From DASZYF01 sp035545535 (GTDB taxonomy: Bacteria; Actinomycetota; Actinomycetes; Mycobacteriales; CAJCIY01): DNA of 47,812 nucleotides. The notes below the pieces were generated by a model that worked only from the letters and a program-made list of their open reading frames with translations, was not told the DNA's origin and made no database searches. A program made the translations under genes and the position numbers. Below are positions 14,979 through 22,707 of this stretch, piece by piece. Each line of letters begins with the position of its first letter. The stretch's first letter is position 1. The stretch covers positions 1 to 47,812 of the forward strand of contig DASZYF010000040.1 in the NCBI GenBank assembly GCA_035545535.1, given 5' to 3'.

Positions 14979-16142
14979 ATGCGGCACAGTGAGCGCGTGC
15001 AGCGACGGGCGCCGTCGGCCGCGGTCGTGCGCCGCGTCGAGCGACAGGTCGGCGACCTGACGACACGGGCGCGGGCCCGGCTGGACGGGATCGCCTGGTT
15101 CGCGGCGCTTCCGGCCGATGTGCGCTCGTGGGTCGGTGTGGTGGTGCAGACCGGCATCCAGGGCCTCGTGGCGTGGATGCGCGAACCGGAGCGCGGCGCC
15201 GCCGCACCGGACGCGACGTTCGCCGCCGCGCCCCGCACCGTCGCCCGCGCCGTCTCGCTCGAGCAGACCGTGGAGCTGATCCGCGTCGTGCTGGAGGTCG
15301 TCGAGGACGCGGTGGAGGACCTCGTGCCGGCCGCGCAGGTGCCCGAGCTGCGGACCGCGGTCGAGCGCTACGCGCGCGAGGTCGCGTTCGCCGCGGCCAC
15401 CGTCTACGCCCGGGCCGCCCAGCAGCGCGGAGCGCTCGACGCCCGCCTGCAGACGCTCGTGATCGAGGCGCTCCTCGCCGACAGCGACGAGCGGGTGGTG
15501 TCATCGCGGGCGGCCGCCCTGGGCGAGCTGCCGACCGGACCGGTCATGGCGATCGCCGCCCGGCCGACGGAGGGCGGGCCCGAGCACGCGCTCGAGTCGA
15601 TCCAACGGGTCGCGGCGAAGCGCCAGCGCACGGTGGTGGCCTCCGTCCACCTCGGCGTGGTGGTCGGCGTGGTGCCGGTGGGCAACGCCCGCGACCCGCT
15701 GACCGTCGCGGCGGCGTACGTGGACGGGCTGGGCGCGGCGGTGGCCGGACCGGTCGCTCCGGAGGTCCGGGAGGCGGGAGCGTCGGCGCGGGCGGCGTTG
15801 GGCGGCCTGGCGGTCGTCGATGCCTGGCCGGCCGCCCCGCGGCCGGCCCACGCCGACGACCTGCTGCCCGAGCGGGTGCTCGCCGGTGAGGTCGAGGCGC
15901 GGGCCCGTCTGGTCGAGCTGTGTTACCGACCGGTCAGTAACGCGTCCGCGGCTCTTGTCGAGACCATCCAAGCCCTGCTCGAAACGAACGGAAACATCGA
16001 GGCAACCGCCCGGTCACTGTTCGTTCATGCGAACACCTTGCGATACAGGCTTTCCAGGGTGTCCGAGCTCACCGGCTACGACCCACGCGAGCCGCGCGAC
16101 GCGTTCGCCCTGCGCCTGGCCTTCACGCTGGCCCGTTTGTAG
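14979..16142 (+). CDS. fasR: PucR-family regulator of fatty acid synthesis (FasR-like)
   Basis: This 387-residue regulator starts here at ATG 14979; ATG 14943, inside the Family B repeat, is an in-frame alternative. The C terminus carries the PucR-type helix-turn-helix ALLETNGNIEATARSLFVHA followed by NTLRYRLSRV. The N-terminal two thirds are helical and resemble the ligand/GGDEF-like region of this family. In Streptomyces, FasR of this family sits directly upstream of fabD-fabH-acpP-fabF and controls that operon. The identical gene order here supports the name. It probably acts on the palindrome at its own 3' end, 68 bp before fabD. Effector unknown. Confidence 0.88.
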   Translation: MRHSERVQRRAPSAAVVRRVERQVGDLTTRARARLDGIAWFAALPADVRSWVGVVVQTGIQGLVAWMREPERGAAAPDATFAAAPRTVARAVSLEQTVELIRVVLEVVEDAVEDLVPAAQVPELRTAVERYAREVAFAAATVYARAAQQRGALDARLQTLVIEALLADSDERVVSSRAAALGELPTGPVMAIAARPTEGGPEHALESIQRVAAKRQRTVVASVHLGVVVGVVPVGNARDPLTVAAAYVDGLGAAVAGPVAPEVREAGASARAALGGLAVVDAWPAAPRPAHADDLLPERVLAGEVEARARLVELCYRPVSNASAALVETIQALLETNGNIEATARSLFVHANTLRYRLSRVSELTGYDPREPRDAFALRLAFTLARL

Positions 16143-16154
16143 GTTACCTACAAA
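16136..16154. promoter_or_regulatory. Palindromic operator candidate upstream of fabD
   Basis: TTTGTAGG and CCTACAAA form perfect 8-bp arms around TTA. The palindrome overlaps the fasR stop codon and contains TAGGTT, a plausible -10 hexamer. It is unusually AT-rich for this genome. It is a candidate FasR site for the fab operon. Confidence 0.55.
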
Positions 16155-16175
16155 GTCCTCGCGGGTTCTTCGTGC

Positions 16176-16197
16176 GGGTCCGCTGGCGACCGGACCC
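16176..16197. other. Inverted repeat in fabD leader
   Basis: gggtccg and cggaccc are 7-bp perfect arms around an 8-base loop, 25 bp upstream of the fabD start. It could be a leader hairpin or part of an operator. Confidence 0.45.
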
Positions 16198-16221
16198 GGC
16201 GCACCCCACAGGGTTGGACCC

Positions 16222-17115
16222 GTGCTCGCCGTCGTCGCCCCCGGTCAGGGATCGCAGGCCCCCGGACTGCTCAACGCCTGGCTCGAGCTGCCGGGCGTCC
16301 GCGAGAGCGTCGGCGCGGCCGGCGACGCGGTCGGCCTGGACCTGCTGCGCCTCGGCACCACAGCGGGCGAGGACGAGCTCACCCCCACCGAGATCACCCA
16401 GCCGCTGGTCGTCGCGACCGCGCTGGCCGTCGCCCGCGCCGCGGGCCTGCACCCGGACGTCGTCGCCGGCCACAGCGTCGGCGAGTGGGCGGCCACCGCC
16501 CTGGCCGGCGTGATCGACGACGCGACGGCCGTGCGGCTGGTCGGCACGCGCGGTCGCGCGATGGCCGTGGCCGCCGCGCTGACCCCCACCGGCATGAGCG
16601 CGGTGGTCGGCGGCGACGCCGACGAGGTCGCGGCTGCCGTCGCGTCGCTCGGGCTGGCGATCGCGAACGTCAACGCCAGCGGCCAGGTCGTGGCGGCCGG
16701 GCCGGTGGAGGCGCTCGCCGCGCTGGCCGCGGCGCCCCCCGCCAAGGCCCGAGTGCTGCCGCTGCGCGTCGCCGGTGCGTTCCACACCCACCACATGGAG
16801 ACCGCGGTCGCCGACGTCGCCGCGGCCGTCAACGCCGTCACCGCGGCCGACCCGCAGATCGCGCTGCTGTCGAACGCCGACGGCGCGGTCGTCACGTCGG
16901 GCGCCGAAGCGCTGCGCCGGCTCGTCCGCCAGGTCGCGGCGCCCGTGCGGTGGGACCGATGCTCGGACACGCTCGCCCGCCTCGGCGTGACCCACCTCGT
17001 CGAGCTCGCCCCCGCGGGCACGCTGGCCGGCCTGGCGAAGCGCGCGTTGCCCGGCGTGCAGGTCGTCGCCCTCAAGACCCCCGCCGACCTCGACGTGCTC
17101 GCGAGCGCCGGGTGA
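16222..17115 (+). CDS. fabD: Malonyl-CoA:ACP malonyltransferase
   Basis: This 297-residue enzyme loads malonyl groups onto ACP. The start GTG 16222 gives an N terminus VLAVVAPGQGSQ that matches the family's first strand and GQGSQ loop. The nucleophile elbow is GHSVGEWAA (Ser 85) and the catalytic His is in GAFHTHH (His 188). Its stop overlaps the fabH start (GTGA). Length is normal for the family. It is the first enzyme gene of the fatty acid operon behind fasR. Confidence 0.96.
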   Translation: MLAVVAPGQGSQAPGLLNAWLELPGVRESVGAAGDAVGLDLLRLGTTAGEDELTPTEITQPLVVATALAVARAAGLHPDVVAGHSVGEWAATALAGVIDDATAVRLVGTRGRAMAVAAALTPTGMSAVVGGDADEVAAAVASLGLAIANVNASGQVVAAGPVEALAALAAAPPAKARVLPLRVAGAFHTHHMETAVADVAAAVNAVTAADPQIALLSNADGAVVTSGAEALRRLVRQVAAPVRWDRCSDTLARLGVTHLVELAPAGTLAGLAKRALPGVQVVALKTPADLDVLASAG

Positions 17116-18053
17116 GCGGCGCCCGCCTGCTCGCGCTGGCCGCGGAGCGCCCGGCGCGCATCGTCACCAACGACGAGCTGTCGGCGAGGCTCGACACCTC
17201 CGACGAGTGGATCCGCACCCGCTCGGGCATCGCCAACCGCCGGTTCGCCGCCGACACCGACACGGTCGAGTCGCTGGCCATCGGCGCCGGCGCGAAGGCG
17301 CTGGCCGCGGCCGGCGTCTCACCGAGCGACGTCGACCTCGTCATCGTCGCCACCGCGACCATGCCCACAACCGTCCCCGGCGCGGCCGGGGTCGTCGCCA
17401 CGGGCGTCGGTGCCGCCGGCGCCGGAGCCCTCGACGTGAACGCCGGCTGCGCGGGCTTCTGCTACGCGGTCGGCCTCGCGGCGGACGCAGTGCGCGGCGG
17501 CTCGGCACGGCACGCACTGGTCATCGGCTCCGAGCGCATGACCGACATCGTCGACGCCGACGACCGCGCCACCGCGGTGCTGTTCGGCGACGGCGCCGGC
17601 GCCGCGGTGATCGGACGCGCGAACGTCAACCAGATCGGCCCGACGGTGTGGGGGAGCGACGGCAGCGGCGCCGACCTGCTCCGCGTCCCCGCCGAGACCG
17701 GTCACCTGCAGATGGACGGCCGCGCCGTCTACCGCTGGGCCACCACCGCGCTCGCCGCGCCGGCGCTCGCGGCGATCGAGCGCGCCGAGCTGCACCCGCG
17801 CGACCTGCGCGCGTTCGTCGCGCACCAGGCCAACCTGCGCATCATCACCGCGCTGGCCGGGGCGATGGGCCTCGACGACACCTGCGTCATCGCCGACGAC
17901 GTCGTCGACAGCGGCAACACCAGCTCGGCGAGCGTCCCGATGGCGCTGGCCCGCCTCATCGACGAGGGCCGCGTCAGCAGCGGCGATCCCGTGCTGCTGT
18001 TCGCGTTCGGCGCCGGCCTCACGTGGGCCGGTCAGGTCGTGCACGTGCCGTAG
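17112..18053 (+). CDS. fabH: Beta-ketoacyl-ACP synthase III
   Basis: This 313-residue enzyme condenses an acyl-CoA primer with malonyl-ACP to start fatty acid synthesis. GTG 17112 overlaps the fabD stop. The Cys-His-Asn triad is complete: Cys 113 in DVNAGCAGF, His 238 in VAHQANLRI and Asn 269 in DSGNTSSAS. TSDEWIRTRSGI near the N terminus is also typical. Actinobacterial FabH often prefers branched primers, but the primer cannot be read from sequence alone. Confidence 0.96.
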   Translation: MSGARLLALAAERPARIVTNDELSARLDTSDEWIRTRSGIANRRFAADTDTVESLAIGAGAKALAAAGVSPSDVDLVIVATATMPTTVPGAAGVVATGVGAAGAGALDVNAGCAGFCYAVGLAADAVRGGSARHALVIGSERMTDIVDADDRATAVLFGDGAGAAVIGRANVNQIGPTVWGSDGSGADLLRVPAETGHLQMDGRAVYRWATTALAAPALAAIERAELHPRDLRAFVAHQANLRIITALAGAMGLDDTCVIADDVVDSGNTSSASVPMALARLIDEGRVSSGDPVLLFAFGAGLTWAGQVVHVP

Positions 18054-18154
18054 CAGCACGTTCCCCAACCGCCTGTCGCCCAGCACGTCCCGCACCAGCA
18101 GCGAACCGCACCAGCAGCCCACCGCAGTCCACAACCACGAAGGAGCACCGCATC

Positions 18155-18412
18155 ATGACCACTGCAACGGACACCGACATCCTCACCGGCCTCGCCGACA
18201 TCATCAACGAGATCAGCGGCCGCCCGGCCGCCGACGTCGTGCCCACCGCGTCGTTCACCGCGGACCTCGACCTCGACTCGCTCACGATGGTCGAGGTCGT
18301 CGTGGCCGCCGAGGAGCGCTTCGGCGTGCGCATCCCGGACGACGACGTCGCGCAGCTCGTCACCGTGCAGGACGCGCTCGACTACATCGTGCGCGCTCAG
18401 GTCAGCGCCTGA
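18155..18412 (+). CDS. acpP: Acyl carrier protein
   Basis: This 85-residue acidic protein carries the growing acyl chain. The phosphopantetheine attachment site is DLDLDSLTMVE, with Ser 42. ATG 18155 has AGGAG about eight bases upstream. A 101-bp spacer after fabH contains repeated cagcac words and no visible hairpin. Its place between fabH and fabF is the same as in Streptomyces. Confidence 0.96.
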   Translation: MTTATDTDILTGLADIINEISGRPAADVVPTASFTADLDLDSLTMVEVVVAAEERFGVRIPDDDVAQLVTVQDALDYIVRAQVSA

Positions 18413-18461
18413 TCGCCGGACCCCACCACCCCCACGAACGAAGCACGCGAGGAGAGCTGAC

Positions 18462-19703
18462 GTGACGGTCCGCGACGAGCCGGTGGTCATCACCGGCATC
18501 GGCATGACCACCCCGCTCGGCGGCAGCACCGCCGACACGTGGTCGGCCCTGCTCGCCGGCGCGTCGGGCACGCGGCTGCTCGACGAGGACTGGGCGGCCG
18601 ACCTGCCCGTGCGCATCGCCGCGCGGGCCGCGGTCGACCCGACCGGCGTGCTCGACCGGGTGGAGGCCCGCCGTCTCGACCGCAGCCAGCAGCTCGCACT
18701 GGTGGCCGCGCGCGAGGCGTGGGCCGACGCGGGGGAGCCGGGCGTCGAGCCCGAACGGCTCGCGGTGGTCGTCTCCAGCGGCATCGGCGGCGTGCTCACG
18801 CTGCTCGGCCAGGACGACGTGCGCCGGGAGAAGGGCGTCCGGCTCGTCTCTCCGCTGACCGTGCCGATGATCATGCCCAACGGTCCGGCGGCAACCGTCG
18901 CGCTCGAGCTCGCGGCCCGCGCCGGCACGCACGCTCCGGTCAGCGCGTGCGCGAGCGGCGCGGAGGCGATCGCCTACGCGCTCGACCTGCTGCGCCTCGA
19001 CCGTGCCGACGTCGTGGTCTGCGGGGGAGCGGAGGCCGCGATCCATCCGCTGCCGATCGCCGGCTTCGCCGCGATGAAGGCGCTGTCGAAGCGGGAGGAC
19101 GAGCCCGAGCGGGCCAGCCGTCCCTACGACAAGGCGCGGGACGGCTTCGTGCTCGGTGAGGGCGCCGGCGTCCTGGTGCTCGAGCGGGCGTCGTCCGCGC
19201 GGGCGCGCGAAGCCAGGGTGTGGGCCGAGGTGGCGGGCGCCGGCATCACCAGCGACGCGCACCACGTGGCGGCGCCCGACCCCACCGGCGCCGGTGCGGC
19301 CCGCGCCGTCGTCGCCGCCCTGCGTGATGCGAACGCAGCGGAGCGCGACGTCGTGCACGTGAACGCGCACGCGACGAGCACTCCGGCCGGCGACGTCGCG
19401 GAGGCGCTCGCGCTGCGCAGCGCGCTCGGCGCCGACACCGACCACGCCGTCGTCAGCGCCACCAAGTCGTGCACCGGGCACCTGCTCGGCGCCGCCGGAG
19501 CGGTCGAGGCCGCGTTCGCGGCACTCGCGCTGCACCACCGCATCGCGCCGCCCACCCGCAACCTCGACGACCCCGACGACGAGGTGACGCTCGACATCGC
19601 CCGCGTGGACGCGCGGCCGTTGCCCGAGCAGGGCGTCGCGCTCTCGACCTCCTTCGGGTTCGGCGGCCACAACGTGGCCCTCGCCCTCCGGACCGCCTCG
19701 TGA
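18462..19703 (+). CDS. fabF: Beta-ketoacyl-ACP synthase II
   Basis: This 413-residue elongating ketosynthase starts at GTG 18462, with GAGGAGAG seven bases upstream. The Cys-His-His triad is present: Cys 163 in SACASGAEA, His 303 in NAHATSTPAGD and His 340 in KSCTGHLLGAAGA. The C-terminal SFGFGGHNVAL is also conserved. It extends acyl-ACP chains with malonyl-ACP. It corresponds in position to fabF of Streptomyces and kasA of mycobacteria. Confidence 0.96.
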   Translation: MTVRDEPVVITGIGMTTPLGGSTADTWSALLAGASGTRLLDEDWAADLPVRIAARAAVDPTGVLDRVEARRLDRSQQLALVAAREAWADAGEPGVEPERLAVVVSSGIGGVLTLLGQDDVRREKGVRLVSPLTVPMIMPNGPAATVALELAARAGTHAPVSACASGAEAIAYALDLLRLDRADVVVCGGAEAAIHPLPIAGFAAMKALSKREDEPERASRPYDKARDGFVLGEGAGVLVLERASSARAREARVWAEVAGAGITSDAHHVAAPDPTGAGAARAVVAALRDANAAERDVVHVNAHATSTPAGDVAEALALRSALGADTDHAVVSATKSCTGHLLGAAGAVEAAFAALALHHRIAPPTRNLDDPDDEVTLDIARVDARPLPEQGVALSTSFGFGGHNVALALRTAS

Positions 19704-19750
19704 TCCGTCTCTTCGCTGCGGCCTCCGGCGCGACTCAGGAAACGGATCAC
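19700..19750. other. Inverted repeat between fabF and accD6-like gene
   Basis: gtgatccgt and acggatcac are perfect 9-bp arms around 33 bases. The left arm overlaps the fabF stop and the right arm ends five bases before the next start. It could be an attenuator or an mRNA processing hairpin. The same gtgatccgt word occurs at 28142-28150. Confidence 0.6.
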
Positions 19751-19754
19751 TGAC

Positions 19755-21143
19755 GTGACGATCTCGCTCGACCGGCCGCTGCTCGATGCTCGGGACCCGG
19801 CCGTGCGGCTGGAGTCGCTGTGCGACAGCGGTTCTCTGGTCTGCCTCATCGCCGGTGACGGCGTCCTCGTCGGCATGGGTGCCCTCGACGGCGTCGACGC
19901 GGTGCTGTTCGCCACCGACCCGCGCGTGCAGGGCGGCGCCATGTGCGCCGACGGGTGCGCCGCGATCGCATCCGCGTACGAGATCGCCATGGAGCGCCGC
20001 CTGCCCATCATCGGTGTCTGGCAGTCGGGCGGTGCTCGCCTCACCGAGGGCGTGGCCAGCCTCGACGGCGTCGGCCAGGTCTTCGCCGCCATGACGCTGG
20101 CGAGCGGTGTCATCCCCCAGATCTCCCTCGTCCTCGGCCCGGCGGCCGGCGGGGCCGCCTACGGCCCGGCGCTCACCGACGTCGTCATCTCCGCGCCGGA
20201 CGGCCGGGTCTTCGTCACCGGCCCCGACGTCGTGCGCAGCGTCACCGGCGAGGACGTCGACATGGCGGGCCTCGGCGGTCCGGACGTCACCGGCACCAGC
20301 GGTGTCGCGCACCTCTGCCCGCCCACGCTCGACGCCGCCATCACCGCGACGCGCGAGGTCGTCGGCCTGCTCAGCCGCGCGCACCGCGCGGTGCCGGTGC
20401 GCGAGGCGGTCGACCCCGGGTCGCTCCTGCCCGCCGAAGCCCGACGCGCGTACGACGTGCGCCCGATCGTGAAGGCGCTGCTCGACGCACCGCCGGTCGA
20501 GCTGCAGCCCAAGTGGGCCCCGAACGTCGTCACGGCCCTGGGCCGGCTCGGCGGCCGCCCGGTCGGCGTCGTCGCGACCAACCCGCTGCGCATGGGGGGC
20601 TGCCTCACCGCGGCGAGCAGCGACAAGGCCGCGCGGTTCGTGCGGCTGTGCGATGCGTTCGGCATCCCGCTCGTCGTCCTCGTGGACGTGCCCGGCTACC
20701 TGCCCGGGCTCAAGCAGGAGACCGACGGCGTCGTGCGACGGGGCGCGAAGCTGCTGCACGCGTTCGCGGCGTGCAAGGTCCCGCGGATCACGATCGTCAC
20801 GCGCAAGGCCTACGGCGGCGCCTACATCGCGATGAACTCCAAGTCGCTCGGCGCGACAAAGGTCTACGCGTGGGCGGGCGCCGAGGTCGACGTCATGAAC
20901 GCCACCGCTGCGGTGCGCATCCTGCGCCGGCGGGAGCTCGCGGCCGTGCCGGCCGAGCAGCTGGCCGACGCCGAGACCGCGTTCGCCGCCGAGCACGCAC
21001 GCACCACCGGCGGGCTGTCCCGCGCGCTCGAGCTCAAGGTGGTCGACGCGATCATCGAGCCCGCGGAGACGCGCGTCGCCATCATCGAAGCCCTGGCCCA
21101 CGCGCCGCACGAGCGGGCGCGCCTGACCAACATCCCGCTGTGA
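19755..21143 (+). CDS. Acyl-CoA carboxylase carboxyltransferase (beta) subunit, AccD6-like
   Basis: This 462-residue biotin-dependent carboxyltransferase probably makes malonyl-CoA. It has an N-terminal and a C-terminal crotonase-like half. The oxyanion regions are GGARLTEGVASLDG followed by LGPAAGGAAYGPAL, and later VVLVDVPGYLPG with KAYGGAYIAMNSKSLGA. Mycobacteria carry accD6 at the end of the fabD-acpM-kasA-kasB cluster, and this gene sits in the same place after fabF. The GTG 19755 start lacks a clear ribosome binding site, perhaps because the preceding inverted repeat covers it. The biotin-carrying alpha subunit is not in the window. Confidence 0.92.
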   Translation: MTISLDRPLLDARDPAVRLESLCDSGSLVCLIAGDGVLVGMGALDGVDAVLFATDPRVQGGAMCADGCAAIASAYEIAMERRLPIIGVWQSGGARLTEGVASLDGVGQVFAAMTLASGVIPQISLVLGPAAGGAAYGPALTDVVISAPDGRVFVTGPDVVRSVTGEDVDMAGLGGPDVTGTSGVAHLCPPTLDAAITATREVVGLLSRAHRAVPVREAVDPGSLLPAEARRAYDVRPIVKALLDAPPVELQPKWAPNVVTALGRLGGRPVGVVATNPLRMGGCLTAASSDKAARFVRLCDAFGIPLVVLVDVPGYLPGLKQETDGVVRRGAKLLHAFAACKVPRITIVTRKAYGGAYIAMNSKSLGATKVYAWAGAEVDVMNATAAVRILRRRELAAVPAEQLADAETAFAAEHARTTGGLSRALELKVVDAIIEPAETRVAIIEALAHAPHERARLTNIPL

Positions 21144-21171
21144 CACAGGAGAAGCTGTGACACAGGAGAAG
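21138..21171. repeat. 17-bp tandem duplication of stop codon plus ribosome binding site
   Basis: The unit ctgtgacacaggagaag is perfectly duplicated between the accD6-like stop and the fabG start. Each copy contains AGGAG; only the second is correctly spaced for fabG at 21174. Confidence 0.95.
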
Positions 21172-21173
21172 AC

Positions 21174-21881
21174 ATGACCGGCCGCAGCGTCCTCGTCACC
21201 GGCGGCAGCCGGGGCATCGGTCTCGCCTGCGCCCGTGCGCTCGCGGCGGAGGGGCACAAGGTCGCGGTCGCGTCCCGCAGCGGCGAGACGGCCGACGGCC
21301 TGCTCGGCATCACGTGCGACGTCACCGACGACGTCGCCGTGAAGCAGGCGTTCGCGCTCGTCGCCGAGACGCACGGCCCGGTCGAGGTGCTCGTCGCCAA
21401 CGCGGGCATCGAGAGGTCGACGCTGCTGCTGCGCACCACCGACGAGCTCGCGCGCGAGGTGCTCGACACCAACCTCGCCGCGTCGCTGCGGCTCGCGCGG
21501 CACGCCGCCGGGCCCATGGCGCGCAACCGCTTCGGTCGCCTGATCTTCGTCGGCAGCGTCGTCGGTCACCTCGGCAACCCGGGCCAGGCCGCGTACTCCG
21601 CGAGCAAGGCCGGCCTCGTCGGTCTCGCCCGCTCGATCGCGCGCGAGCTCGGCCCGCGGGGCGTGACGGCGAACGTCGTCGCACCGGGCTTCGTCGAGAC
21701 CGCGATGACCGAAGAGCTCACCGAGAGCCAGCGCACCGACATCGGCAGCCGGGTCCCGCTCGGCCGCTTCGCCACACCGGAGGAGATCGCGGCCGTCGTC
21801 GCGTTCCTCTGCTCCGACGCCGCGGGCTACGTCACCGGAGCACTGCTCCCGGTCGACGGCGGCCTGGGCATGGGCCACTGA
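21174..21881 (+). CDS. fabG: 3-oxoacyl-ACP reductase
   Basis: This 235-residue short-chain dehydrogenase reduces 3-ketoacyl-ACP with NADPH. It has the Rossmann motif TGGSRGIG (9-16), the NAG motif in VANAGIE and the catalytic Ser 128, Tyr 141 and Lys 145 (YSASK). The end, VTGALLPVDGGLGMGH, is typical of FabG and MabA. It lies directly before the InhA-like gene, the same pairing as mabA-inhA in mycobacteria. Confidence 0.95.
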   Translation: MTGRSVLVTGGSRGIGLACARALAAEGHKVAVASRSGETADGLLGITCDVTDDVAVKQAFALVAETHGPVEVLVANAGIERSTLLLRTTDELAREVLDTNLAASLRLARHAAGPMARNRFGRLIFVGSVVGHLGNPGQAAYSASKAGLVGLARSIARELGPRGVTANVVAPGFVETAMTEELTESQRTDIGSRVPLGRFATPEEIAAVVAFLCSDAAGYVTGALLPVDGGLGMGH

Positions 21882-21897
21882 CCGAGAGGAAGTCGTG

Positions 21898-22680
21898 ATG
21901 GGGAACAGTGCTGGACTGGTCGAGGGCAAGAAGCTCGTCGTCACCGGCGTGCTCACCGAGAGCTCGATCGCGTACGCGGTCGCCCGCCTCGCGCAGGAGC
22001 AGGGTGCCGAGATCGTGCTGACGGCACCGCCGAAGGGCTTCGGCATCACCAAGCGCATCGCCGCCCGCCTGCCGCAGCCGGTCGAGGTGATCCAGCTCGA
22101 CGTCACGTCCGAAGCGGACCTCGCCGCCCTTCCCGCGGCGGTGCAGGCGGTGCTCGGCGACCGCATCGACGGCGTGCTGCACGCGATCGGGTTCGCGCCC
22201 GAGGCGGCGCTCGGCGGCGGCTTCATGACCGCGACGTGGGAGGACGTCTCCACCGCGGTGCACGTGTCGACCTACTCGCTCGTCGCGCTGGCCCGCGCAC
22301 TGCGCCCGCTGCTCGTCCCCGGCGCCGGCATCGTGTCGCTCGACTTCGACGCGCAGGTGGCGTGGCCCGCCTACGACTGGATGGGCGTCGCGAAGGCCGG
22401 GCTCGAGAGCGCGTCGCGCTACCTCGCCCGCGAGCTCGGCCCCGACGGTGTGCGGGTCAACGCCGTGGCCGCCGGCCCGCTGCGCACCTACGCCGCCCGC
22501 GCGATCCCCGGCTTCGACACGTTCGAGCTGGTGTGGAAGGAGCGCGCGCCGCTCGGCTGGGACACCGGCGACACCGAGCCCGCCGCGAAGGCCTGCCTCG
22601 CGCTGCTGTCCGGCTGGTTCCCCGCGACCACCGGTGAGGTCGTCCACGTCGACGGCGGCGTGCACGCCGTCGGCGCCTGA
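21898..22680 (+). CDS. fabI: NADH-dependent enoyl-ACP reductase, InhA-like
   Basis: This 260-residue enzyme catalyses the last reduction of each elongation cycle. The start ATG 21898 has GAGAGGAAG upstream; GTG 21895 is possible. The sequence is closer to InhA than to Gram-negative FabI. It has VTGVLTESSIAYAVA at the N terminus and SLDFDAQVAWPAYDWMGVAK, with Tyr 159 and Lys 166 (Tyr-x6-Lys) and Phe 150 in the InhA Phe149 position. Adjacency to fabG repeats the mycobacterial mabA-inhA arrangement inside a Streptomyces-type cluster. Sensitivity to InhA-class inhibitors is plausible but untested. Confidence 0.94.
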   Translation: MGNSAGLVEGKKLVVTGVLTESSIAYAVARLAQEQGAEIVLTAPPKGFGITKRIAARLPQPVEVIQLDVTSEADLAALPAAVQAVLGDRIDGVLHAIGFAPEAALGGGFMTATWEDVSTAVHVSTYSLVALARALRPLLVPGAGIVSLDFDAQVAWPAYDWMGVAKAGLESASRYLARELGPDGVRVNAVAAGPLRTYAARAIPGFDTFELVWKERAPLGWDTGDTEPAAKACLALLSGWFPATTGEVVHVDGGVHAVGA

Positions 22681-22707
22681 GCCCGCCCGCGCCAGGGGAC
22701 GACCGCC

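Noticed and set aside
18402..22253. Very long open frame on the minus strand opposite the fab operon (over 1200 codons)
   Set aside because: It runs antisense to eight well-supported genes, its composition is Arg/Gly/Ala-rich with no recognisable domain, and such frames are expected from extreme third-position GC bias.
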